Part shown: piece by piece, positions 57,785-64,000 of the stretch
Layout of the letters: each line of letters starts with the position of its first letter
Numbering within the stretch: the first letter of the stretch is position 1
Origin: Acidovorax sp. sif1233
GTDB taxonomy: Bacteria > Pseudomonadota > Gammaproteobacteria > Burkholderiales > Burkholderiaceae_C
DNA: 64,000 nucleotides
Direction of reading: 5' to 3'
Assembly (NCBI RefSeq): GCF_019218755.1
Contig: NZ_JAHUWZ010000002.1
Location: forward strand, 496,001 to 560,000
Notes under the pieces: model-generated
What the model saw: only the letters and a program-made list of their open reading frames with translations
Database searches by the model: none
What the model was told of the DNA's origin: nothing
Position numbers and translations under genes: made by a program

Positions 57785-58771
57785 CTATGCCACCGCTTGT
57801 GCGGCAGCGGACGGCGCATACGACTGCATCGCGAGCGCATGCACTTCCCGCGCGGGGCGGTCCTTGAGCAGGTGGTTGCTCCACACCTGGCGCCAGACGC
57901 GGGCGCCCGGCAGGCTGTGGCGCAGGCCCAGCATGTGGCGGGCGATGTGGGGCCAGGGCGTGCCATGCTGTGCGGCCTCGCGCTCCATGTATTCGACCAT
58001 GGCCAGCTCGACCTCTTCGCGGGTCAGGGGGCAGGGCGTGCCACCCTGACTGCCGTAGTAGAGCTGATCCCAGCGCGCCATCCACCAGGGGTTGTGGTAC
58101 GCCTCGCGGCCGATCATCACGCCGTCGAGGTGTTCGAGCTGCTGCAGCACCACCTCGTCGGCCTGGATACCGCCATTGATGGCGATCGTGAACTGCGGGA
58201 ACTCGGCCTTGAGCTGGTGCACCACCTCGTAGCGCAGGGGCGGGATGTCGCGGTTCTCCTTCGGAGACAGGCCCTGCAGCCACGCGTTGCGCGCGTGCAC
58301 GATGAACACGGTGCAGCCCGCCTCGGCCACCGTGCCGATGAAGTCGCGCACGAAGCCGTAGTCTTCCTGCTTGTCGATGCCGATGCGGTGCTTGACCGTC
58401 ACGGGCACGGCCACCACGTCCTTCATGGCCTTCACGCAGTCGGCCACCAGCTGCGGCGCCTTCATCAGGCTGGCGCCAAACGCGCCGCGCTGCACCCGGT
58501 CGCTGGGGCAGCCGCAGTTCAGGTTGATCTCGTCATAGCCCCATTCCTCGCCCAGCCGCGCGGCCTGGGCCAGCTTGTCGGGTTCATTGCCGCCCAGCTG
58601 CAGGGCCACGGGATGCTCTTCCGTGTTGAAGCGCAGGTGGCGCTCGGTGCCGCCGTGGATGATCGCGCCCGCATTCACCATTTCGGTGTACAGCAAGGTC
58701 TGGCGCGTCAGCAGGCGGTGAAAGTAGCGGCAATGGCGGTCGGTCCAATCCATCATCGGCGCAACGCTCAT
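57785..58771 (-). CDS. dusA: tRNA-dihydrouridine(20/20a) synthase DusA
   Basis: A 328-residue FMN enzyme that reduces U20/U20a in tRNA. The catalytic cysteine is C88 in NCGCPSDRVQ; APMMDWTDRHCRYFHRLL starts the barrel and INGGIQADEVV binds FMN phosphate. The gene begins at the junction with an integrative element: the usual N-terminal residues before SVAPM are replaced, and the ATG at 58771 (or an upstream in-frame TTG) is at the boundary. This is the known insertion target of DusA-associated integrases. The promoter probably now comes from the element. Confidence 0.94.
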   Translation of the reverse strand: MSVAPMMDWTDRHCRYFHRLLTRQTLLYTEMVNAGAIIHGGTERHLRFNTEEHPVALQLGGNEPDKLAQAARLGEEWGYDEINLNCGCPSDRVQRGAFGASLMKAPQLVADCVKAMKDVVAVPVTVKHRIGIDKQEDYGFVRDFIGTVAEAGCTVFIVHARNAWLQGLSPKENRDIPPLRYEVVHQLKAEFPQFTIAINGGIQADEVVLQQLEHLDGVMIGREAYHNPWWMARWDQLYYGSQGGTPCPLTREEVELAMVEYMEREAAQHGTPWPHIARHMLGLRHSLPGARVWRQVWSNHLLKDRPAREVHALAMQSYAPSAAAQAVA

Positions 58772-58835
58772 GCGCCATGGGCTAAGTAATTGATTTTTAA
58801 CGATATTTTCCAAGGTGGAAACCGGTGTTTTTTGC

Positions 58836-58925
58836 TGTGTGCAAGATAAAGTGCACACGGCGTGCACATGAGAGGCCTTAAAAGTGCAGAATCTGGGCAT
58901 CAACCGATGCACACGACTGCACACA
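58836..58925 (+). promoter_or_regulatory. TGCACA repeat cluster between dusA and the integrase
   Basis: TGCACA occurs at 58852, 58863, 58908 and 58918: two pairs with 11 and 10 bp spacing, each one helical turn. The inverse TGTGCA lies at 58838-58843. The integrase ATG follows directly with no Shine-Dalgarno sequence. The repeats may be integrase arm sites or operators. Confidence 0.5.
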
Positions 58926-58926
58926 C

Positions 58927-60024
58927 ATGGCGACATTTTCTCAGTTACCGTCCGGCAAGTGGCGCGCCCAGATAAGAAGGGCGGGCATGTACCGCGCTGC
59001 CACCTTCGCCACCAAGCGCGAAGCCAAGGACTGGGCAACCCAAATTGAAGCGCAGGCAAGCCACATCGCCGCCGGTGGATATGCCCCTGTGCCCAAGGGT
59101 GCCACGCTGGCAGACCTGATCGAAAAGTACACCGAGGCCAGCACCAAGTTACCCGGCAAGACGAAAGAGGCCACGCTCGCCATGCTCAAGCGCGAGCTGG
59201 GCAAGGTGAAGCTGTCCAACCTGAATGCCGTGGTGCTGCGCGACTTTATCGACCGCCGCCAGGACGACGGGGCAGGGGGCGTGACCATCGCCGCCGACTT
59301 GTCCTATTTGTCGGCAGTGCTCAAGTGGGGCAGGCACGCGCGCCAACTCGACTTGCCCGAGCGCCTGGCATTGGAGGCCCGCGCCAGCCTCACGCACCGG
59401 GGATTGAGCACCCGGGGCAAAGAGCGTGAGCGGGAGCCGACTGACGACGAGCTGGCCCGCATCTATGCCCATTGGGCGACCAAGGCGCGCCAGCAAATCC
59501 CCATGCAGACGGTGTGCCAGTTCGCACTGGCCACGGGGATGCGCCAGGGCGAAATCACCCGGCTGGAAATCGAGGATGTGGACCGACAAGCCAAAACGGT
59601 GATGATCCGCGACCGCAAGGACCCACGCAACAAGACCGGCAACAACCAGACCGTGCCACTACTGCCCGATGCCTGGGCCATCGTGGAACCCATCATCAAG
59701 GAGCGCGAAACCGGGTTCCTGTTCCCCTACGACGAACGCAGCATATCGGCATCGTTCACGCGGGCGTGCACCGCCCTGGGTATCGAGGATTTGCACTTTC
59801 ACGACCTGCGCCACCGCGCCGCCGCTCAGTTCTTCCGCATGGGCCTGGGCATCCCGCAGGTGGCCTTACTCACTGGGCACAAGACCTGGGCCATGCTGCG
59901 CCGGTACACGGCCATCAAGCCCGAAGACGTGCACGACGCTATCAAGAAACCGGCAAGCCCTGCACCGGACAAAGCAGGGCAACAAGGCGACAGCCAAGGC
60001 GATGGAACCGCCGAGGCTGTCTGA
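58927..60024 (+). CDS. int: Tyrosine integrase, DusA-associated type
   Basis: A 365-residue site-specific recombinase. The N-terminal arm-binding part is MATFSQLPSGKWRAQIRRAG, the core-binding part about 60-160, and the catalytic domain about 170-340. Catalytic residues: R206 (ATGMRQGEI), K231 (RDRKDPRN), H292 and R295 (HDLRH), H318 (LTGHKTW) and nucleophile Y327 (RRYTAIKPED). Its position beside the 5' end of dusA fits the described integrase group that targets this gene. No ribosome binding site is seen before the ATG. Confidence 0.95.
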   Translation: MATFSQLPSGKWRAQIRRAGMYRAATFATKREAKDWATQIEAQASHIAAGGYAPVPKGATLADLIEKYTEASTKLPGKTKEATLAMLKRELGKVKLSNLNAVVLRDFIDRRQDDGAGGVTIAADLSYLSAVLKWGRHARQLDLPERLALEARASLTHRGLSTRGKEREREPTDDELARIYAHWATKARQQIPMQTVCQFALATGMRQGEITRLEIEDVDRQAKTVMIRDRKDPRNKTGNNQTVPLLPDAWAIVEPIIKERETGFLFPYDERSISASFTRACTALGIEDLHFHDLRHRAAAQFFRMGLGIPQVALLTGHKTWAMLRRYTAIKPEDVHDAIKKPASPAPDKAGQQGDSQGDGTAEAV

Positions 60025-60049
60025 CCACAACGAAAGAAGGACTTTCACC

Positions 60050-60316
60050 ATGGCTATCGAAACTGTAACCCCTATCGACCGCGAGTCGGCTGCATTGGAG
60101 GCTGCCGCCCTGTCTGATCTGGTGGCTTGGATAAGCAAGGCGCGCGACCTCATAGACGAAATCCGGGATCGGGACAGCTTGAATGGAGAGCTGCACGAAT
60201 CCATGAAGCGGCACGACATAGCCATCAATGAGCCGGAGTGGCTTTTTTCCGAAGCCCCCCAAGGCTTAGCCTACGTTATTTCTCGGCAGCACTCCCTTAT
60301 CAAGTCGCTGGCCTAA
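60050..60316 (+). CDS. Hypothetical small protein of the integrated element
   Basis: An 88-residue protein with no family recognised. It is mostly alpha-helical and acidic (ESAALEAAALSDLVAWISKA, then RDLIDEIRDRDSLNGELHES). AGAAGGA lies nine bases before the ATG, so translation is likely. It starts 26 bp after the integrase stop and is probably co-transcribed with it. Similar short helical proteins next to phage integrases are often of unknown role. Confidence 0.6.
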   Translation: MAIETVTPIDRESAALEAAALSDLVAWISKARDLIDEIRDRDSLNGELHESMKRHDIAINEPEWLFSEAPQGLAYVISRQHSLIKSLA

Positions 60317-60323
60317 ACCATTC

Positions 60324-60377
60324 GCCAGCCCTAGGCTGATCCCCGAAAACCCGCTTCCCCTGGCGGGCTGGGCTGGC
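60324..60377 (+). other. Hairpin-forming gap inside the element
   Basis: GCCAGCCC (60324-60331) and GGGCTGGC (60370-60377) form an 8-base stem, with a second CCCGC/GCGGG hairpin (60350-60367) inside. No clean T-run follows directly (only CACCTTTTC), so it is a weak terminator candidate. It marks the change to lower GC. Confidence 0.4.
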
Positions 60378-60405
60378 ACCTTTTCAGGGAGCGTGAGGGA
60401 ACGCT

Positions 60406-61086
60406 GTGAAGAAGCTATATGCGAAGGTATTAGATGCGGTACACGGACAGGCAATTATCAAAACCCCGTTCGGAGAGTATCGCGGGATTGGAATCGACAC
60501 TTGGATTGAAACAGTCTACGAAGCGAAGCAAATAGCGGCATGGCAAATATTGGCTGTGATTTTGCTGTATTTTGGAATACCCGCACGACCAATTTCAAAA
60601 GAAGAAGAAGAGCTATTGTTTCTCCATTGGCTGGCTGAACTTAACGAGGCCGCGCGCAAAGGTGTTGTAACTCCATATCATCAAATAACGCTACTAAGGA
60701 TGACGAGACGCCCCGTAGATTTTGACTGGATTATCCCGTTGGAGATGGCTGACGCATTTATGGTAAGCGTTGGGCACGATACTAAGATTTCAGAGGTTGT
60801 CGAAAGGCTCTACAAAGAGTATCTGCTTAACATCAATGGGCAATCGCACACTGATTCGACAACGAAAAAAATTGTGGAGTCGCAAGAGAAGCCGCTCAGA
60901 GAGCGCGAGCGCAATAGCTTGTACAACATCATCGGTTCACTGCTGGCGTGCCTCAATCACCACGGGGTTGATGAGGCGGCGGTTAAGGCATTCCTAGATC
61001 AACAGCGTTACACAGACTTTGATGGCGTGAGCACAAGAAACCTAGAGAAGGTGTTCCCCCTGGCTCGTAAGAGTATTGGGGGCTAA
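60406..61086 (+). CDS. Lower-GC orphan protein of the integrated element
   Basis: A 226-residue protein not recognised as a known family. It is visibly richer in A+T than everything around it, suggesting a different origin. It has a hydrophobic stretch (AAWQILAVILLYFGIPARPI, about 44-63) and a charged middle. The final ~60 residues (ERERNSLYNIIGSLLACLNH onward) resemble a helical C-terminal module that I recall from hypothetical phage and plasmid proteins. It starts with GTG after a GAGGGA box. It sits where satellites often carry cargo genes; defence is a guess only. Confidence 0.65.
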   Translation: MKKLYAKVLDAVHGQAIIKTPFGEYRGIGIDTWIETVYEAKQIAAWQILAVILLYFGIPARPISKEEEELLFLHWLAELNEAARKGVVTPYHQITLLRMTRRPVDFDWIIPLEMADAFMVSVGHDTKISEVVERLYKEYLLNINGQSHTDSTTKKIVESQEKPLRERERNSLYNIIGSLLACLNHHGVDEAAVKAFLDQQRYTDFDGVSTRNLEKVFPLARKSIGG

Positions 61087-61088
61087 TA

Positions 61089-61120
61089 CCGCACTTGCGG
61101 CGAAGTAACCGCAATTGCGG
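61089..61120. promoter_or_regulatory. Tandem palindromes CCGCACTTGCGG and CCGCAATTGCGG
   Basis: The second copy (61109-61120) is a perfect 12-base palindrome; the first (61089-61100) differs by one base. They are 20 bp apart, two helical turns, and lie between the orphan gene and the HTH/replication operon. The spacing suggests cooperative binding by a dimeric regulator, or a replication origin element. Confidence 0.65.
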
Positions 61121-61193
61121 TGCAATTTTGCTACCTGCCAAGCACATTCGACCCATCGCAACGACTGGCGCATAAGCCGGAAAGGATGGGTTA

Positions 61194-61448
61194 ATGACCG
61201 CTACAGCCATTCAAGAGACAGAGCGCGTTCGCCACATGGCCGAACGCCTGGACTGTTTTATCGAGGAGGATTTTCAGGCGCTCGCAGCCGCTACGCCGAA
61301 AACGGTTGAAGCGTGGCGCAAACGCGGCATGGGGCCTGCCTATATCCTGCTGGGTAATCGCTACCTGTACCCGCGCAAGGCGGTGGCGAAGTACCTGGAG
61401 GGCATTACCCGTGAGCGCAACAGCGTGGCCGCAAAGGAGGCGCTGTAA
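61194..61448 (+). CDS. HTH_17/AlpA-like DNA-binding protein
   Basis: An 84-residue protein with an excisionase/MerR-type winged helix: FIEEDFQALAAATPKTVEAW then KRGMGPAYILLGNRYLYPRK and AVAKYLEG. Such proteins act as excisionases or as activators of satellite and prophage genes (AlpA). AAGGAT precedes its ATG. The stop overlaps the next start (TAATG), so it leads the replication operon and may read the palindromes just upstream. Confidence 0.8.
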   Translation: MTATAIQETERVRHMAERLDCFIEEDFQALAAATPKTVEAWRKRGMGPAYILLGNRYLYPRKAVAKYLEGITRERNSVAAKEAL

Positions 61449-61909
61449 TGGGGTTCGACCGCCGAAATCTCCCCGACGCGGTGGGTTACTACGAGTCCGA
61501 AGGCTTGAAGCTGACCGGGCGCGGCAAGTGGCGCACCACCGAGTGCAAATTCCACGGCGGCAGTGATTCCATGCGGATCAACACAGAAAGCGGTGCATTC
61601 GCGTGCATGGCTGGCTGTGGTGCCCGTGGTGGCGATGTGCTGGCCTACCACATGGCCCAGCATGGCCTGGAGTTCGTAGAGGCCGCCAAGGCCCTGGACG
61701 CCTGGATTGATGACGGACGCCCCGCCACCCAGCACAAGCCCGCTCCGCTCTCGCCGCGCCAGGCGCTGGAGGTGCTGGCAGTGGAAGCCAACCTAGTGGC
61801 CATCGCCGCCGGGAACGTGGCGCACGGCGTGGTGCTGTCGCAGGTGGATCTGTGTCGCGTGCTGACCGCATCGGGCCGCATCTCTCGCCTGGTGGAGGTG
61901 TTTGCATGA
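61448..61909 (+). CDS. CHC2-like zinc-finger protein, possible primase component
   Basis: A 153-residue protein. Residues 30-72 (TTECKFHGGSDSMRINTESG, then AFACMAGCGARGGDVLAYHM) match the DnaG-type CHC2 zinc finger with ligands C33, H36, C53 and C57. The DnaG catalytic TOPRIM part is missing, so it may recognise DNA for replication start together with the ATPase encoded next. The 3' end overlaps the ATPase start (ATGA). Confidence 0.75.
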   Translation: MGFDRRNLPDAVGYYESEGLKLTGRGKWRTTECKFHGGSDSMRINTESGAFACMAGCGARGGDVLAYHMAQHGLEFVEAAKALDAWIDDGRPATQHKPAPLSPRQALEVLAVEANLVAIAAGNVAHGVVLSQVDLCRVLTASGRISRLVEVFA

Positions 61910-63165
61910 AGCGCGACTACCAAAAAACGGTGTCCCAGCTGGACGCAGACATCCAACGACGTGGCCCCATCTTTCCGAATTTGCCGGACTCGCCAGATAT
62001 TTCTGGCTTGCCACCGCTGGACAAGGTGATCCTGACCTGTGGCAGCGACCTGATGCCAGAGCCATATCGCTGGCTTTGGCAATACTGGCTTGCCATGGGG
62101 AAGCTGCATATCCTCGCTGGGGCACCCGGACAGGGCAAAACCACCATCGCGCTGGCCATGGCAGCAACCATCACCATCGGAGGACGCTGGCCAGACGGAT
62201 CGCGCTGCGCACCCGGCAACGTGCTGATCTGGAGCGGCGAAGACGACCCCGCCGATACGCTGGTGCCGCGACTCATGGCTGCCGGTGCTGATCGCGCCCG
62301 GTGCTACTTCATCGAGGGCGCACGCCGTGACGGTGAAGTAGTGCCATTCGACCCCGCCCGCGACCTGGGGCAACTGCTGGAGGCCATCGAGCAAATCGGC
62401 GGCATCAGTCTGCTGGTGATCGACCCTGTGGTGAGCGCCGTTACTGGCGACAGCCACAAGAACACCGAGGTACGCCGCGCACTGCAACCCCTGGTTGATC
62501 TTGCTGCAAAGTGCGACTGCGCAGTGCTGGGCATCACCCACTTTGCCAAAGGTGGCCAGGGCACCGACCCGGCGCAGCGTGTGGTGGGAAGCGTGGCGTT
62601 TACTGCTGTGGCCCGCGTGGTCATGGTGGCGGCAAAGGTGAAGGGCGACGAAGAAGGCCAGGACACGCGCATCCTCGCCCGCAGCAAAAGCAACATCGGC
62701 CCGGACGATGGCGGGTTCCAATACCACCTGGAACAGTCCGAACCACTGCCAAGCATTCATGCCTCGCACATCGCGTGGGGTAAGGCGGTAGAAGGCACGG
62801 CACGCGAGCTGCTGACAGACCCGGACGACGAACCGCAGGACGACACCAGCGACGCGGTGGAGATGCTTCGCTCCGAGCTGGATAGCGTTCTTTGGACAAG
62901 CTGCGACGAGGCCGCAAAGCCACTCAAGGCCGCAGGCTTCACCAAGAAACAAATTTGGGCCGCGTCCAAAAAGGTGGGCGTCATGCGCAAGAAGGACGGC
63001 ATGAAAGGCGGGTGGATGTGGCGCCTTCGCAATGCCACCGAAGTGGCTTTCACGATGATCTCGCCCCAAGATTCCGCCGAAGATTCCGAAGGCTCCAGTT
63101 TTGGAAACGTGGAATCTTTGGAATCTTCGGGAGCCTTGGAGTCTTCGGCGACGGAGGTTCTATGA
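61906..63165 (+). CDS. RepA-like AAA+ ATPase/helicase
   Basis: A 419-residue protein with a RecA-fold core as in RepA/RSF1010-type and phage replicative helicases. Walker A is GAPGQGKT at 72-79, Walker B LLVID at 169-173, with LIWSGEDDPADTLVPRL and GITHFAKGGQGTDPAQRVVG as further family motifs. The C-terminal part is a winged-helix-like region. It likely unwinds the element's DNA. Start 61906 overlaps the zinc-finger gene's stop; its own stop overlaps the next ATG. Confidence 0.85.
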   Translation: MKRDYQKTVSQLDADIQRRGPIFPNLPDSPDISGLPPLDKVILTCGSDLMPEPYRWLWQYWLAMGKLHILAGAPGQGKTTIALAMAATITIGGRWPDGSRCAPGNVLIWSGEDDPADTLVPRLMAAGADRARCYFIEGARRDGEVVPFDPARDLGQLLEAIEQIGGISLLVIDPVVSAVTGDSHKNTEVRRALQPLVDLAAKCDCAVLGITHFAKGGQGTDPAQRVVGSVAFTAVARVVMVAAKVKGDEEGQDTRILARSKSNIGPDDGGFQYHLEQSEPLPSIHASHIAWGKAVEGTARELLTDPDDEPQDDTSDAVEMLRSELDSVLWTSCDEAAKPLKAAGFTKKQIWAASKKVGVMRKKDGMKGGWMWRLRNATEVAFTMISPQDSAEDSEGSSFGNVESLESSGALESSATEVL

Positions 63166-63482
63166 CGCCCGAAGCCATCCTGGCCGACCTGATCGAGTGC
63201 GGCATTGAGCCCGACGTGACGCCAGATAAAACAGGCATCGTGGTGCCCGCTGGGAAGCTGACAGAAGCGCAGCGCGCCGCCGTCCTGGGCCACAAGCCTG
63301 CGCTGATCGCGTGCATTCTGGAATCGGCACGCATCACCACCGAACTGCTGGACACCGCCATGCGAGCCGCCGCCCATTGGAAAGACGACCCCGAGGAATG
63401 GCGCAGGCAGTGCATGGAGGTGCCACCGCACCAGCGTGGTGACCTGCTGGACCACCTGCAGCGCCAGTACCCGAAGCCCTGA
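63162..63482 (+). CDS. Small protein with TubC_N-like N-terminus
   Basis: A 106-residue protein. Its first ~50 residues (AILADLIECGIEPDVTPDKT, then PAGKLTEAQRAAVLGHKPAL) resemble the TubC N-terminal docking fold (short helix, two strands, LT-x-E-x-R-A-A-L helix). The rest is helical and charged with a tryptophan pair (HWKDDPEEWRRQCM). The overlap of its ATG with the ATPase stop (ATGA) makes it the last gene of the replication operon. Role unknown. Confidence 0.6.
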   Translation: MTPEAILADLIECGIEPDVTPDKTGIVVPAGKLTEAQRAAVLGHKPALIACILESARITTELLDTAMRAAAHWKDDPEEWRRQCMEVPPHQRGDLLDHLQRQYPKP

Positions 63483-63487
63483 CCACC

Positions 63488-63512
63488 AACCCGCCAAGTG
63501 CGGGTTCTTCTT
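63488..63512 (+). terminator. Intrinsic terminator after the replication operon
   Basis: AACCCGC (63488-63494), loop CAAGT, GCGGGTT (63500-63506), then the pyrimidine-rich CTTCTTTG. It separates the replication unit from the capsid gene. The T-run is imperfect, so termination may be partial. Confidence 0.7.
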
Positions 63513-63520
63513 TGTCCATT

Positions 63521-63588
63521 CGATAGATATTTGCTATCGATTCTAATTTGTGATAGCTTTAATACTATCGCAACCCGCCCGCCGATAG
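63521..63588. promoter_or_regulatory. Five-fold GATAG inverted-repeat array upstream of the capsid gene
   Basis: CGATAG-N7-CTATCG (63521-63539) and TGATAG-N8-CTATCG (63551-63570) form two inverted pairs, with a fifth CGATAG at 63583-63588. The stretch is A+T-rich and lies between the terminator and the capsid ATG at 63617. It looks like the control region of the capsid (late) operon. Confidence 0.65.
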
Positions 63589-63616
63589 CGTGGGCCAATC
63601 TTGAAAGACCCTCGCT

Positions 63617-64000
63617 ATGCAACTCGCAGCCATTCGTGAAGCCCGCGCCGCCAAGGTGGCCGAAGCCCGCCGCATCCTCGCCACCGCCGAAACGGAAAAG
63701 CGCAGCCTGAACCCTGCCGAGCAATCGGCCTTCGACAAGTTCAAGGCGGAAATCACCAGCTTGGAGGCCGACGAACAGCGCGCCACCTTCATGGAAGACT
63801 GTGAACGCCGCGCCCTGGGTGATCCGGTGGGCGACCGCTCTTTCTCCGCAGTACAGCGCCAGGTCAACGTGGTGGAAGTGATCCGCGCCCAGATGGAAGG
63901 CCGCAGCCTGTCGGGCGCCGCTGCCGAGTTCGCGCAGGAAACCGAGCGCCGCACAGGCCGCAAGGCGCAGGGCGTGTTTGTTCCCCTGTCGGCCATCGAG
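63617..64000 (+). CDS. HK97-family phage major capsid protein, 5' part
   Basis: The first 128 codons are visible; the gene runs off the window. The N-terminal 70 residues are a charged, coiled-coil-like delta region (KVAEARRILATAETEKRSLN, PAEQSAFDKFKAEITSLEAD) typical of HK97 capsid proteins, where it acts as a scaffold and is cut off by a protease. A basic RRTGRKAQGVFVPL stretch follows, the usual start of the mature shell. Start at ATG 63617; no strong ribosome binding site (GAAAGACC). The delta domain implies a prohead protease nearby downstream. Confidence 0.8.
   Translation, partial: MQLAAIREARAAKVAEARRILATAETEKRSLNPAEQSAFDKFKAEITSLEADEQRATFMEDCERRALGDPVGDRSFSAVQRQVNVVEVIRAQMEGRSLSGAAAEFAQETERRTGRKAQGVFVPLSAIE

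Larger units (their letters stand above)
58772..64000 (+). mobile_element. dusA-integrated prophage or capsid-encoding phage satellite (left end; continues beyond the window)
   Basis: From the 5' end of dusA the gene order is tyrosine integrase, small unknown gene, lower-GC orphan gene, HTH/AlpA-like gene, CHC2-like zinc-finger gene, RepA-like ATPase, small gene, then an HK97-type capsid gene. All lie on the plus strand. No lysis, tail, terminase or repressor gene precedes the capsid. The compact int-regulator-replication-capsid order is that described for capsid-forming PICI satellites, but the right part is outside the window, so a normal prophage cannot be ruled out. The exact boundary lies within the first codons of dusA; no second att copy can be seen here. 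Confidence 0.85.

Noticed and set aside
58772..58926. tRNA gene as attachment site
   Set aside because: No cloverleaf is visible; the target is dusA, which modifies tRNA but is not a tRNA gene.
60324..60377. Hairpin taken as a terminator after the small gene
   Set aside because: The long 38-base loop and the lack of a T-run make termination doubtful; listed only as structure.

Overview
The window is GC-rich (only the accessory right end is visibly richer in A+T) and reads as a betaproteobacterial chromosome, most likely a Comamonadaceae member close to Acidovorax. The signs are Bug-type tripartite-tricarboxylate binding proteins, a complete phaC/phaA/phaB polyhydroxyalkanoate set with a PhaZ depolymerase, a methylcitrate cluster using AcnD/PrpF, and many copies of a short interspersed repeat with GATAGCTGCT/GCGCTT arms. 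The genus is inferred from gene content; no rRNA is present to confirm it.

Layout. 0.3-2.5 kb: a periplasmic lactonase-like beta-propeller and a Bug solute-binding protein. 2.5-9.7 kb: small HTH protein, EthD-family protein, ABC exporter, TauE/SafE permease, LysR regulator, CopD-like membrane protein, small membrane protein, and a PAS-GAF-GGDEF diguanylate cyclase, all on the minus strand. 9.8-17.9 kb: propionate catabolism, with a minus-strand operon thioesterase-prpC-acnD-prpF-prpB-like and a divergent short-chain acyl-CoA responsive regulator (ScfR family) separated by TTTGCAAA-type operator half-sites. 18.1-21.3 kb: a CHASE-PAS-PAS-GGDEF-EAL protein. 21.6-31.3 kb: smc-zipA-GNAT-ligA followed by a class A penicillin-binding protein. 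31.6-33.0 kb: a secreted collagen-like, glycine-rich protein. 33.1-36.9 kb: Nudix, FAH-family hydrolase, MarR, zeta-class GST isomerase, PgeF and a small membrane protein. 37.1-41.2 kb: phaC, phaA, phaB, with intrinsic terminators after phaA and phaB. 41.7-49.4 kb: ABC-F, prmB, dapE, pilU, dapD, dapC, a lysine/peptidoglycan precursor operon with a twitching ATPase inside. 49.6-57.8 kb: chemoreceptor with a C-terminal Cache-like domain, RnfB-like ferredoxin coupled to phaZ, a RelA/SpoT-domain synthetase and a second GGDEF-EAL protein.

57.8-64.0 kb is the accessory end. dusA (tRNA-dihydrouridine synthase) is abutted at its 5' end by a tyrosine integrase, followed by a lower-GC orphan gene, an excisionase/AlpA-like HTH protein, a CHC2-like zinc-finger protein, a RepA-like AAA+ ATPase, a small protein and the start of an HK97-type major capsid gene running off the window. 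This looks like a dusA-integrated prophage or, more interestingly, a capsid-encoding phage satellite. Two regulatory arrays inside it (tandem CCGCAATTGCGG palindromes and a GATAG inverted-repeat array) appear to divide it into early and capsid transcription units.

The most distinctive chromosome-wide signal is the interspersed repeat. Copies lie between genes and also inside ligA, pgeF and dapE, where they encode extra in-frame peptide, and at the 3' ends of acnD and the prpB-like gene, where they supply the stop codon. No CRISPR array, rRNA or tRNA gene was seen. Long reading frames antisense to the genes above were judged to be high-GC shadows.
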